From: Zymoseptoria tritici IPO323
Lineage: Eukaryota; Ascomycota; Dothideomycetes; Mycosphaerellales; Mycosphaerellaceae
Direction: 5' to 3'
NCBI RefSeq assembly: GCF_000219625.1
Contig: NC_018216.1
Location: 2,728,001-2,792,000, forward strand
Length of the DNA: 64,000 nt
Program-made: the position numbers and the translations under genes
Shown here: positions 1-10,864 of the stretch, piece after piece
Layout of the letters: each line of letters begins with the position of its first letter
Numbering within the stretch: the stretch's first letter is position 1
The notes under the pieces: model-generated
Told to the model about the DNA's origin: nothing
What the model saw: only the letters and a program-made list of their open reading frames with translations
Databases searched by the model: none

Positions 1-1395
1 AGTCTCTTTACTGAGTCCTACGGTGGCAAGTATGGGCCAGTATTCGCTTCGTACTTTGAGGAGCAGAACGATGCCATAGCCAGTGGTACACTGTCCAGCG
101 CTACGACCTTGCCTATCAGAGTGCAATCTGTAGGAATCATGAACGGAATCGTGGACGATCTCATTCAGGATTACTACTACCCACTGTTTGCGTTCAACAA
201 CACTTACGGCGTTGATATTATCAGCCAGACTCAACAGCTAAATGCTTTGAACGACTACAACAATGACTGCGTGCCTGCAATCAATGCCTGTCGCATGGCT
301 GCAGGCACAGACCTACACGGAGATGATGACAACGCTAATCGCTTGTGTCGAATCGCTCGGACCACATGCAGCCAACTGACTGCGTTGATCGGTCCGAGTC
401 AGTACTACCCGTATGACATTCGTCAGAAGGAGCCGACTCCAGACCCCTCGGCGGCCTATCAGGAGTACCTGAACAATGCTTCTGTGCTTGAATCAATTGG
501 CGCTCGCGTCAACTATACAGAGAGCAATCAGAATGTGTTTGACGCTTTCGTTTCCACTGGCGATACAGTCCGCGGCGGTATGATTCAAGACCTTGCCGAT
601 CTGCTCAAGCGCGGCGTACGCGTGGCTTTGGTGTACGGCGACGCAGACTATCTTTGCAATTGGATGGGCGGTCAGGCTGTCGCCTTTGCGATCGCAGATG
701 CGCTATCGAACTCAACCTCGCCAGCATCCGTCGATGCATCCGGTGCCAGTCAGGCGCTGACATATTCCGCCGGCTTCGCCAAAGCAGGCTACGCAGATAT
801 CGTGGTCAACGACACATACGTGGGCGGTGCCGTCCGTCAGTATGGGAACCTCAGCTTCTCCCGCATCTACGACGCCGGACACTTCATTCCTTACTACCAA
901 CCAGAAACCGCCTTCCAGGTTTTTGCCCGTGTTTTGTTTGGCAAAGATCTGTCTTTTGGCCAAGAAGTGGACCTGCAGACATTCGCTTCCAACGGCACAG
1001 CAAATTCGACATATGTCAACAAGATTCCTGATCCTCCCAAGCCGACGTGCTGGCTCCGCAGCTGGAACTCCTCTTGCGGCCAAGATGACATGGAAGCGAT
1101 GAGTAACGGCCAGGGCGTCGTGGAGTTTGGCATCTTCTATCAGGATGCAGATGATGTAGTGAGACCGAGTAAAACGGTCGAAGCTGGTATTCCTGGCTCA
1201 CCGATGAATACGCCATCGTTTAGTTCGGGTACGAAGGTGGATCAAGGCACAAGCAGTTCTTCGGTGGCGTTGACGGGCTTCTACACAGCTACTGGGACGC
1301 CGAAGCCAAAGAAGGGGGCAGCGGCGAAGATGGAATTGAGTCTCGGGTGTGGCATTACTGGGCTGGCATTGGTGATTGTGGGAATGATGTTATGA
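1..1395 (+). CDS. Serine carboxypeptidase (peptidase S10), GPI-anchored, 5' end outside window
   Basis: Frame 1 is open from the first base to the TGA at 1393-1395; the start and signal peptide lie upstream. The nucleophile motif ESYGG is at the very start (Ser codon 16-18). The Asp region GDADYLCNW is at 637-660, and the catalytic His is in DAGHFIPYYQPE (codon 880-882), so the Ser-Asp-His triad is complete. S10 enzymes remove C-terminal residues at acid pH in the vacuole or wall. After the catalytic domain comes a Ser/Thr/Gly-rich linker, then a C-terminal hydrophobic run (GLALVIVGMML) with no charged tail. That is the layout of a GPI attachment signal, so the enzyme is probably on the cell surface; this localisation is inferred. 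Several N-glycosylation sequons fit a secreted enzyme. It is convergent with the small secreted protein gene at 1605-2162. Confidence 0.93.
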   Translation, partial: SLFTESYGGKYGPVFASYFEEQNDAIASGTLSSATTLPIRVQSVGIMNGIVDDLIQDYYYPLFAFNNTYGVDIISQTQQLNALNDYNNDCVPAINACRMAAGTDLHGDDDNANRLCRIARTTCSQLTALIGPSQYYPYDIRQKEPTPDPSAAYQEYLNNASVLESIGARVNYTESNQNVFDAFVSTGDTVRGGMIQDLADLLKRGVRVALVYGDADYLCNWMGGQAVAFAIADALSNSTSPASVDASGASQALTYSAGFAKAGYADIVVNDTYVGGAVRQYGNLSFSRIYDAGHFIPYYQPETAFQVFARVLFGKDLSFGQEVDLQTFASNGTANSTYVNKIPDPPKPTCWLRSWNSSCGQDDMEAMSNGQGVVEFGIFYQDADDVVRPSKTVEAGIPGSPMNTPSFSSGTKVDQGTSSSSVALTGFYTATGTPKPKKGAAAKMELSLGCGITGLALVIVGMML

Positions 1396-1604
1396 CCTCG
1401 ACCTCTGACAGGTTCGACAGCAAGGAGTTCCGGAAAAGTGCTTTTAGCGGGCTAGCATCTAGGATTTGTTTGCTCCACGACCATAATGACGGCCAATGTT
1501 CATTGGCCACCACACTGCGCATAGCAGACAATTCAGTCCGACCTCTTACATTCTCCAGAAGGATCCGACTTGCCTGACACCCAACCGACCTCGATCGAAA
1601 TTGT

Positions 1605-2162
1605 CTAACACCGCGGACTCGGGTACTCCGCTTCCAAACCACCGACATACACAGTCTCATATGTCGAATCGCTCTCGTCCTGGAACCCACAAAGCGTACT
1701 CTGTCCACCTCGCGAGCAGTCATACCCTGCGCTTCCCTCCACGTAGGGGATCCTGGCCGTCCACGTCGTAGCAGCCTTGTAAATATTATGCTTGACGATC
1801 TCGAGCGTGAAGTCGGTGGCGCCTTTGTAGGAGCCTGGAACGATGCGAGTGTACCATCCTGTCCCTTCGCTATTGATGTAGCAGGGGGGTGGGTCGCAGC
1901 CTTCCCTGTTGCGATGGTATTAGCGCTGTAGCGGGCGGTTTCGTTCAGATTGATCTTACCAGGCGATGGAGAGGTCGAATGGCGCGTCTCCTCCCTGTTG
2001 AGGAGCTGCTCCGAGGTGTTTGACCGTGAAGGAGACGTTGTGGGACTCGCTTGGAATGCGAATGTCTTGAGCGGCGAAGTTCTCGATGTGGAAGGGTGGA
2101 GCTTGGGCAGTGGTGGTAGCGAAGAGGGATGCCACTATCGTGGCGAATGTCAAGCGATTCAT
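1605..2162 (-). CDS. Small secreted cysteine-containing protein, AA1-like layout, 167 aa
   Basis: Two exons on the minus strand, 2162-1960 and 1905-1605. The 54-nt intron (1959-1906) has a GTAAGA donor and an AACAG acceptor. Unspliced, the frame stops inside the donor, so the protein appears only after splicing. The start gives a clean signal peptide (MNRLTFATIVASLFATTTAQA). The mature part has five cysteines: two in EGCDPPPC just after the splice, one in GYDC, one in TLCGF and one as the last residue. Size, cysteine placement and beta-rich sequence recall the AA1-like family (Alternaria Alt a 1 fold) of small secreted Dothideomycete proteins, but I see no diagnostic motif and call this only a resemblance. 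It could be a candidate effector or a cell-wall protein. It converges on the carboxypeptidase gene. Confidence 0.78.
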
Positions 2163-2662
2163 GGTTGCGGAGAAAGATATAGAGACGTCGTTTGCTTTCT
2201 GTGCGTTTGGAAAGAGAATGTCGTTGTAGGTGATAATCACTCTTATGTATGTTAGGCGGATGGAGGTCTGAGCCTAGGGCGCAGTGATCCTTCTCTACGA
2301 CCTAGGTCGGTTTATGTTACACAATTCCTCAGCTGCCGGCTTTGGCGTTGAGAGTGGATCGTTCCTTCCTCAGACCCACGTCAGGTGTATTAATAGCGAT
2401 GCACTCTAAAGGTGATTGATCGAGAGCAAGGTGTTCGCAGAAACAGAACGGAGGAGTGATTGGGTCTTGTCCAGCGCACACGAGCATCCGAAGTGCGCTA
2501 ACCCAGACGCAGAGACGTGAATGTGCATATCTGTTCCAATCTTTAGTGCTGAGCTATATACTATCCTCAGTCATTTGTCGTCCTCCTCTGCTCTCGTGTT
2601 CTTTTGCGCCCCGCCTTCCACAGCAGGTGCGTATTCATCTACTCGAAGATTAGAGTGAAGCT
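2163..2662. other. Intergenic: upstream region of the small secreted protein, 3' side of the GH3 gene
   Basis: About 500 bases between the minus-strand start at 2162 and the beta-glucosidase stop at 2663. Only short overlapping frames without splice support are seen. It must contain the promoter of the 1605-2162 gene and the GH3 3' UTR. I recognise no motif with confidence. Confidence 0.5.
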
Positions 2663-5600
2663 CTACATTCGGCGAGGGCGGTACGCAGTCGGTCCAAGCG
2701 GCTCAAACGACGAAGTAGTGTGGATGTCGCGGCTGGAAAGACCGACGTGGACATTGATCGTAGCCGGGTCGATGACCCAGTCCTGAGCAACACTGAAGAA
2801 GAAAGTATTGTCAGCATGGTGCAAATTTACGGTTCGATGGTACGGAGAGCACTTACACATCCCAGTAGGAGATATCTCTCCTCTGCAGCTCAAACTCGAC
2901 CTCCTGGCTCTGGCCTGGCTCAAGGTAGACCTTCTCGAATCCACGGAGTACTTTTGGGGGAGTGGTAGCCTCGTTCTTGATCTGCGGCAGACCAAGGTAA
3001 AGCTGAGGAACGGTGGCACCGGCAAGGTCACCAGTGTTTGTCACCTTTACCGTGATCTTGTACAAAGTCTCCCAAAGACCTGGATTTCCACCAGGAACAA
3101 TAGCAGCGGGAGCAGCAGTCGGAGCAATCTCGCCATCGACGATCTTCTCAACGCTTGCGTCCGCCACTTCGAATGTTGTGTATGATAGACCGAAGCCAAA
3201 CTCGTACGCCACGGACTTGTTCTCGTAGTCGAAGTGGCGATAGTCGATGAGGAGACGCTCAGTGAAGTCTTGTTGCCAGGCATTGGGATCGGTGGTCTCG
3301 AGGAGCTCGGTGGAGTTGGTGATGTCCGCGAAAGCGTAGTCTTCCTCCTCGTGCGCGATGGTATAAGGAAGCTTGCCAGATGGGTTGACGTCTCCCCAGA
3401 GGATGTCACTGCGGAAGAGTTAGCTTTGAGTTGAAAAGGTAATGGGGCAGACCGAGACCTGCTGACACTGCCCGGGAGAAGGTCCCGGACCAGTGCAAGC
3501 CGTCTGCCCATCGAATTTCTTACACGATGCTATTTCCGACTTCTTGGCCAGGGAGATGAGCAGCAATGATGGCAGTGACGTTCTCGTTGTCAGCGAATGG
3601 GAGAACGTTGAGACCAGAAGAGTGAGTGATGACGATGGTGTTGGGGCAGCTGAGCGCGACAGTCTCGACAACTTCTGTACCATTCCAGTCAAATCTGAGA
3701 GTGGTACGGTCGTAGCCCTCGCTGGCCCACGTCTTGACACTGTAATAAATGACGGCTAAATTAGCGATAGCTCCAATGTGTAATCAGAATGAGGGCTAGC
3801 TAGCCTGAGAGGAGGTCTCGGATCGCTGCAGGCCTTCTGTCCTTCGAATCACTTACAAAACTAGGCAGACCTCTGGCTCGGGGTAGATCAGTCCAGAAGA
3901 GTCTGGCGTAAGTCCAACGAAGCCAGTGGGTCCCTGTTGCTGGCCGCCGATGATCTGGGTATTGTTAAGGAGGTACTGTACAAGGGCGTCCTCGTCGACC
4001 TTCGCCTTGATGGCATCGAGTGGTGGCACAACGTAGGTGAAACGACCGGTACCAGAGCCGCCTGCGGTGGGAAGGACCCCGTATTCGAATCCCGTGTTGC
4101 TGATAAGATTCGCAAAATACAGGCCATTGGTGATGTCGCCCGCGTCGTTGCCGTATACTGCAATGTTCTTCGGATTCTTTAGGGGCAGAGTCTTGTTCAC
4201 ATTCTTCAACAGAACAGTGCCGGCGGCACCAAGCTCGCGGATGAGCTCCTTGTGATTTGCACGCACATCGGTTGACTTTGGACCGTATGTGAAGTTGTAT
4301 CTGTACGTAGACTGAGCTGCATGGATTGTTAGCAGAGATGCTGATCATCCTCGCGAAAGACGACGTACCCCATGTTTTCTGAAGACCGGGAGAGCTACCA
4401 TCGACGTTCGGGAAGTTGACGTCCTGATTGAGATGGAAGTACGGAGCCATGACGCGATGTGCCATGTCGTCCAGACGGGTCAAGGCCAAGCTTCCGTTCT
4501 CGACGCTCGTGGTGAGATTTTTGCCCCAGAAACTTGGGACGGACTGCGAGAAGACCAATCCGCCAGGCATATTCATGTCCAGACCAGCGTCGGCGGCCTG
4601 GTGTCCGGCGTGAGTCGCCATCCAGTCGGAGACCACCCAGCCCTGAAACCCCATCTCCTCTTTCAGCACTCCGTTGAGGATCTTGGAGTTTTGGCAGCCA
4701 TAGCTGCCGTTGACTGCGGTCGGAGAAGACATCAGCTCGCCGCGCACCGATTGAGATATTGACGCTACTCACGCCTCTGATAACTACACATGATTGAAGC
4801 AACGCCACTCTTGACTGCATTGGCGAAAGGCCAGTTGTAGAGTTCGTGTAAGGTGCGGTCGTCGATGTTTGCTGAAAGCGCTTCGATCGTCTGGTTGGTC
4901 TCTGGGTTTATGCTTGGATTGCGCTGTGTTTCTTGTTCGTTGCCAACGTAATCTGTAAAACATCAGGACATGGGCATACACAGTGTCTGGGGACAAAGTA
5001 CATACGCTTTGCGCAAGCCTGGACTCCAGCGTCTTGATGACCTTCGATGGTTTCTGACATGAAGACACCAGTGAGGTACGGTTCGGGTGAGAATCCCTGA
5101 GATGACAAGTTAGGTCGGTTCAACCCAGAGCAGACGAAAAGCGTGAAATACCTCCCAATTGCGTCCAGCGTATCCAGATCTGCCAAGAGGACCAGCAACC
5201 GGGCCGAGAACAACATGGGCGCCTTTGGCCTTGTACTCGGCTCCGAGCTGGTATCCTCTCTTATACGCAAGCTTCCTGTCCCAAGCCGCGGCTACACTGA
5301 TACCTGCTGGGAAGACCGAGGCATAGTCTGCTTGACGAAGTGAGAGAGGACCGTCTTGAAGACAAAGACCGGTGAAGTTGAGTCGTGGAATCGGTGCTGC
5401 ATCAAGTCAGCTCTTCAGCTCTCCATAATCCGGTTGGTGCATGCGTACCAATGTTGCCTACGCAAGGTCCTTCAGTACCAGTGACCAGGAGTGACTTCTC
5501 ATCAGTAGTCAACTGCGAGACCCAAGCCTTTGCCTTCTCAAGGGCAATCTCCCACCCAGCGCCCGACATTTGAGCTGGTCAAAAGTTAGTTCTCTATGCC

Positions 5601-5773
5601 TTCGTGATTCGCAGGCCGATGGGCTTACGCGAGGGGTAGACCGGCGGGCTGGTCTCATAGTCGGCATGATTCCAAGCTGGACCAGCTTCTGTGAGAGGAT
5701 CTTGTCCATTGACTGGAGCCAGACACATGAGCAGTGTAGCTGCTACGCGCAGCTTTTCTGTTGAACGACCCAT
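2663..5773 (-). CDS. Secreted GH3 beta-glucosidase, 829 aa, 10 exons
   Basis: Exons (minus strand): 5773-5629, 5574-5449, 5396-5152, 5096-5006, 4952-4773, 4713-4369, 4316-3857, 3739-3524, 3408-2857, 2792-2663; all joins keep frame (2,490 nt). The protein starts with a signal peptide ending around VNGQ. The GH3 N-domain follows: TGTEGPCVGNI, LNFTGLCLQDGP, GRNWEGFSPEPYL, AKHYVGNEQET, and the nucleophile Asp in GWVVSDWMATH. The C-domain has AAGTVLLKN and YEFGFGLSYT, and a fibronectin-III-like domain closes the protein. Length and order match extracellular aspergillus-type beta-glucosidases, which release glucose from cellobiose and other beta-glucosides. Many sequons agree with secretion. Two introns (3740-3856 and 3409-3523) are about twice the length of the others. 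No break is seen. Confidence 0.95.
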
Positions 5774-7190
5774 GGCGAATGTCTTTTCGAAACCACCAGA
5801 TGAGCACTTGCAAGTCTGTCAAGAACAGATGTGGTGAACAAGAAGGGCGAGCGCCCCTCCATATAGTACCCATTGGTGGGTCGTTGGATGCGTGGGTAGC
5901 ATTGCAATCCACATGATCGATCACCCAATGTCACTAGTACGATGTCAATGCCGTCCAAGCCCAGTGCAGCTCGTTGGTCCTCGTGTGCGGCACGACGCAC
6001 GGTGGACAGAACTTCCTGAGTCTGCAGTCCATAGCAACAGTGACTTCATCCGCAGTAGCGAGGATGCCGCTGTGTGAACTGAGGTCAATAAGCTTTCGGC
6101 AAGAGTAGCGTCGTGCAAACCATCAAGCGGAGATCGAGAAAACCATGGCAGCGACCAGGAGCCTTGTGCGGACGCAAGTGGCACAGTGGATCCGAATGCC
6201 TTGGATCCTCCGCGTAGCGCGTAGCGCGTAGCGTGACCACGAGGTCTTTATACCCGTCGACGGGGTACATGTTGAGAGAGGACACAGTGGCTTCTTGTTC
6301 GGTGGCATGTAGCTGTTCTCGATATTGCATCGGTGCTCAGATCGCTGACATATAGTGACCAGTCTTTGACGTCCAGAAGGCCAGTCCTGAGTTCTGAGTG
6401 AACTCGCCAGCCTTTGGGATGCTTGAAGAGGTCGGCTCGGGACAATGGAGTTCGTGGCATGCTGTCCTTGTCCTTCCCCGCTCGCGCGGTGGATATTCTC
6501 CGGTCTTTCTCCATTCACCAAGCATAGAAGCCCCAGTGCCCCACCACCGACAGGCTGCGCCCGATATTCTGCCATGCCCGCTGCTAAAGAGTGTGGCGGT
6601 CAGCGGTGTCGGGATGGAGGCATGATTTGTTGCTGGTCAGCCGGTTGTCGTACGAGATGCTTTCGCCACATTCAGACCTGGCCAGAAGTTTGGAAGAAGT
6701 CCTTCGATGATAAATCTCACGACATTGTGGAATAATGTCGGTCGCCGTGAGATGCCGGCGACGGATTGAAGAGCCCTCTTATGGCTGTACTTGTATCCAC
6801 TTGGGGCAGAGCGCGATCTCTGGAGAACCCCGCAAAGACCATGTGGCTCGCATCGCGGCAAGAAGCCCAGCGATGTTGCTGCACTACCACGGGCCGGAAA
6901 CTCATGGCCATGGAGCGGAAAGGTTACCGCTCGCTCGCATGCATGCTGTGGAGTGCAGTCTCAGCCCGTCTGCATTTTTGTACTCGCACTCGAGTGATGA
7001 GCCGAAGCGGTGAGCGGGTATTGCCGGTCTAGCCCTCTGATTCATTGGAGTCTGATATTTGGGCAAGCTTTCACTAGTGTTGGTGGAACAGACATCTGAC
7101 TTAGTTGGATAACATGAATGTTGAATTTGAAATTAGTTACGTAGCTGCTGCAAAGGCTCTCCTATGCTTGTAATGAGACGTCCGTGTCAG
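5774..7190. other. Intergenic: GH3 upstream region, no gene recognised
   Basis: About 1.4 kb upstream of the beta-glucosidase start. Frames up to about 150 codons exist on both strands, but they overlap one another, lack homologous motifs and have no convincing splice signals. A 7-bp unit (cgcgtag) is repeated three times at 6211-6231. The proximal part presumably carries the GH3 promoter. Confidence 0.5.
6211..6231. repeat. Short direct repeat, 7-bp unit x3
   Basis: The unit cgcgtag occurs three times in a row without mismatch. It lies in non-coding DNA about 440 bp upstream of the beta-glucosidase start. Function is unknown and it may be a slippage product. Confidence 0.7.
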
Positions 7191-7993
7191 TCAGCGCCGC
7201 TCGTGGGCGTGTCTGCGCTCAAGGAGAGCCTTGAATTCTGAAACCTCGTTAGCTCTTGTTCCGCAGGCAAAGTGAGGACAATGCAGCGAGGAATGAAGAA
7301 GACATGTCAGTATAGAAGGCCCTGTCAGGGGCCGCTTCAGCAATGCAGTCTTTTGACTGCTAAGTCGACCGTCGTGATATATTAAATCATCATTGTAGTG
7401 TGCAGATGAACAGACAGGAAGGAGTAGGAAGTTGCGCTTACCAGTGCGTGAAATTGATGGGGTCGGCTCAGTCTGTTCCGCCAAGTCAGCAAGAGCTCTT
7501 TCTGTTATCTCGGCGACAGGAGGTGCGGCGGCGAGTGCGAGATCAGGCATGTGCAACGTTATCGTCTGCGCCGCCTGTCACAGCGGCTTGGACATATGCT
7601 TGTCATTGTTGTTTTGGATCATCATGTGAAGGCCGCCGCATGGTGGACTGTCGTTGCAGCTTACCAGGAATGTGAGCATCATCCGTGTCAAGAAGACCAA
7701 TGTATGATGAAAGTCCAGAGGATATGTCGAAGAGATGTCTGTGCATGCCAATTAGCCGAACGTCGAAAGGGGAATATCAAATGTTGTTGCTGCAAGAGGG
7801 ATGAAGATCAGATAGGCATGAATGGTATTAAAAAGATTGTGTCAGCATCGGCAAGGCCGGATAAGACTCGTCATCTAAAGGGTTCATCATAGGAGAGGGC
7901 GTCGAAGGGAGAAGACGGACCAACTTACCAGAAGAAACAGAGCAGCTCCGGGAGCGATGGACCGATGGACGGGACAGATGGACGATACTACAC
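7191..7993 (-). CDS. 3' exons of an intron-rich gene of unknown function
   Basis: Four consecutive minus-strand exons can be joined in one open frame: 7993-7929, 7738-7665, 7574-7442 and 7237-7191, ending at a TGA at 7191-7193. Donors are GTAAGY in each case. Two acceptors carry a good branch point: GCTAAC about 16 nt before the acceptor at 7993 and GCTAAC just before the final TTTCAG. The 7574-7442 exon is open in only one frame, and that frame fits both neighbours. The reconstructed C-terminus has a hydrophobic stretch (TLVFLTRMMLTFLAAQ), an acidic Ala/Glu-rich part (EITERALADLAEQTEP) and a basic end (ALLERRHAHERR). The 5' exons could not be fixed; weaker donors continue at 8178, 8636 and 8905. 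I do not recognise the protein. A spliced non-coding RNA is the main alternative. Confidence 0.4.
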
Positions 7994-9598
7994 CTGAGCT
8001 GATTGTTAGCTTCGGAGCTCTTCTCGCTCTCATGTTGAATGTGATGAGGGAAGTGTCAAAGATCAGTGGACGAGGTTTTCTAGGCCTGTCACAAAATGGC
8101 ATATCTGCTCAAGTGTTGATCGGAGCCCAGTGCCAATTCATCATTTGATGGTGCGGTATCATGGAGGGTGTGTCTTACCTTTCGAGTGAGCTTTCCACTT
8201 CAGATTACATCGACCGCAAATGCGTGTCATCGGCCTGAATCTGAGCCATCGTGCCAGCAACATTGTGCGCGTGTATGGCACAGACCATCTTTCGACTAGC
8301 TGCAGCCAAACCAGTATATCTTCGCACTTTCGCGCCGAGCCATCTCTTTCAGGACGATTGTTCATCTTGTGATCCGAGGCGGCGGCAGCGAGCTCAACTC
8401 GGATGTCACGGTGACTACGGTGGGCATGGTATGCAAAGGCATTGATGGAAGTCTGGAACAGAGCGAGTCAGTACATGTGATTGATTGTCTTTGCTCAGAG
8501 AGATGGTGAAGAAGTTTCGGTGATCAGGCGTATAAAAGCCAATGTTCTCGCCATCGGCCGAAGCCTCGGCCGGTAATTCCATTGTGTTTTGAGTTGTTCA
8601 TCATTCGAAGAAGAAGGTGAGGAAGATGGAAAGTACTCACATCCAATGCTCACGGAGCCTTCAATCGTCTGTTGAAGTGTCGAAGGCTCCCAGCAGCCCA
8701 GGAACGAGGACTTGACGTGTGATCATGCCTGCTGGTACTCATCAGTATATGAACAAGAAGTGAAGTCGTTGCTGAAGAGAAGTGGTTGCGATAGCTCAGA
8801 CTGACGTAGCAAGTAAGTTTCACGCCTCCGAAGAGGTCAAAGACTCTAGTTTGCGGTTTTGCGGTGTATCATCAGAGCAGGGTGGAGGAGAAAAGTTGAA
8901 CTTACCACTCTTTTGGGTGCAACTTCGCGTGCTGGCCGGCATCACATTGTCGATGGGCACTCGGAGTTGCAATGTTGAACCAGAAGAAGAAAAGTTGAAG
9001 GACGAATTCGAGAAGAGGTTTCAAGAGAGCTTGGGCCCGCTGGCAAAGTAGCGTGGCTTGGCATGGTCTCTGCCTGAGGCAGGATTTCAACAGAACCTCC
9101 TCTTGCTTTTGCACCCTCAACACTTCTTGCCATTACTCGAACCATAACATCGGCGAATCTCGAAGGCTGAACGTACTCGAAGGCGGAACGGACTCTTGCT
9201 TGGATCGCAAAATCGAGACACTTGGCCCTACCGCCGTCATGCTGTTGATCGTTGAGGTCATGGCCGCTCGAGCAATCACTGGCTAGCTAAGGAGCAACAT
9301 GGGCAGTGGGCACGCTGTCCAGTCCAGACAAGAGGAACTAACCTGAAATGTATCCTGTATTGCAGACACGGCATGATTTATTTGGCATCTCCAAAAATCG
9401 GGAGCGGAGAGCCGTTCGAGTTCATCCCGATATGTCATGCATGCATGCCTTCGACTCCACACTTACCAGGACTTCTTCAAATATAGGTAATAAGTATTGC
9501 TGGACAAAGCTAATACATAGCCTTCTTCTTCGTTGTCTCTTCAACGGTCATCATCCTATACCCAGCCTCAGTGCTCTCGACTTCTTTCCGATCAAACC
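7994..9598. other. Unresolved region: possible 5' exons of the 7.2-8 kb gene, Ayg1 promoter
   Basis: No long conserved frame. Minus-strand donor-like sites lie near 8178, 8636, 8905 and 9467. One minus-strand frame spans roughly 8440-8179 and ends exactly at a GTAAGA donor, but I could not connect it in frame to the downstream exons. The right end must hold the promoter of the gene starting at 9599. Confidence 0.35.
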
Positions 9599-10864
9599 AT
9601 GGCAGATCCACGGACAGGCAGCAGGTGGATCCTCGGCGACAAGTTTGATCAAGTCTACCCGCATCTCGGCTCCATCGACAATCTGTGGCTCAAGAAGTGG
9701 AAGTTCCCTTGTGAACGCAGCTTGTATCCATTCCATGATGGCAAATACGAGGATTTTGCTCCAATCTTCGAAACACTCATTCAGAAAGGTATCCATGATG
9801 GGTACAGTGACGAGTACACGCGAGAGTTCATACCAGCTTGTGAAGCGCTGGTGGCGAGCGCGGAATCCAAAGCGGCGAGTGACGACACAGCCGCGGCCAT
9901 AGAGCTGTACTTGCGAGCGTGCGCTGTCTACCGCATTGCTCGATTCCCGTATATCAACTCCGGGATCAAAACGCAAGCGTACGTGGCGCAGAAGAAAGCT
10001 TACATCAAAGCGGCAGGCTTGTTCGACTGCCCGATTGTCGACGTCGAAATACCGCATACGGCTGGTACCGCAGAGGACGAAGGCAAGACGATCCCTCTCT
10101 ACATTCGCCTGCCGAAGCCAGCTTCGAAAGAATGTCCCGTCCCAACGGTGCTGCTCATGTGCGGACTAGATGGTCACAGGCCGGACAATACTGTTCGCTG
10201 CGACGAGTTCCTCGCTCGTGGCTGGGCGAGTGTTGTGGTTGGTGAGTGATATAAGAGCAAGCAGTCTTCAAGACCTGACCACTCTGCTACAGACATTCCC
10301 GGAACAGCCGACTGTCCGGCAGACCGTAGCGATCCCGAATCTGCCGACCGACTGTGGACCTCAATTCTAGACTGGATGCAAGCACAGCAGCATTTCGACA
10401 TGAAGAAGGTCATCTGTTGGGGCCTGTCGGCCGGGGGCTACAACGCCATCCGCGCAGCGCACACTCATGCATCTCGCCTCCGAGGAGCCGTTGGACAAGG
10501 TGCTGGTACGCACCACTTCTTCTCACGGGCGTGGTTGGAGAAAGCCAAGGACCACGAATACCCTTGGACTGCCTTACCAGCTCTCAAGGAGAAATTCGGA
10601 TATGCCACCGAGGAAGATTTCCTCGATCAAGCCCAGCAGAAGTGGAGTCTCATTGAAACCGGAATTGCAGATCTGCCGAGTTGCAGACTTCTGCTGGTCA
10701 ATGGTACTCATGATGGATTGATGCCGATCGAGGACAGCATGATCATGATGGAGTATGGCACGCCGAAGGAGGCGCGGTTTTTCACCGGCATGTTGCATAT
10801 GGGATACCCGCCGGCTAATGGAGCTGTGTATCCGTGGATGGAGCAGGTTATGAATGGACTGTAA
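9599..10864 (+). CDS. ayg1: Ayg1-like alpha/beta hydrolase (polyketide chain-shortening type), 404 aa
   Basis: Two exons, 9599-10241 and 10293-10864; the 51-nt intron has a GTGAGT donor and a CTACAG acceptor and restores VVVDIPGTADCPAD. The protein has the features of Ayg1/FrsA-like hydrolases: an N-terminal WILGDKFD and YPFHDG region, a cap, then the nucleophile elbow GLSAGGY, an acid region NGTHDGLMPIED and a His near GMLHMGYP. In Aspergillus fumigatus, Ayg1 shortens the heptaketide naphthopyrone YWA1 to tetrahydroxynaphthalene in DHN-melanin synthesis. No signal peptide is seen, so the enzyme is probably cytosolic or peripheral to endosomes. The start was chosen at the first ATG that aligns with the family N-terminus. 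No polyketide synthase is in the window. A GMC oxidoreductase and a laccase lie downstream on the same strand. The substrate is not proven, and other members of this family serve other pathways. Confidence 0.88.
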
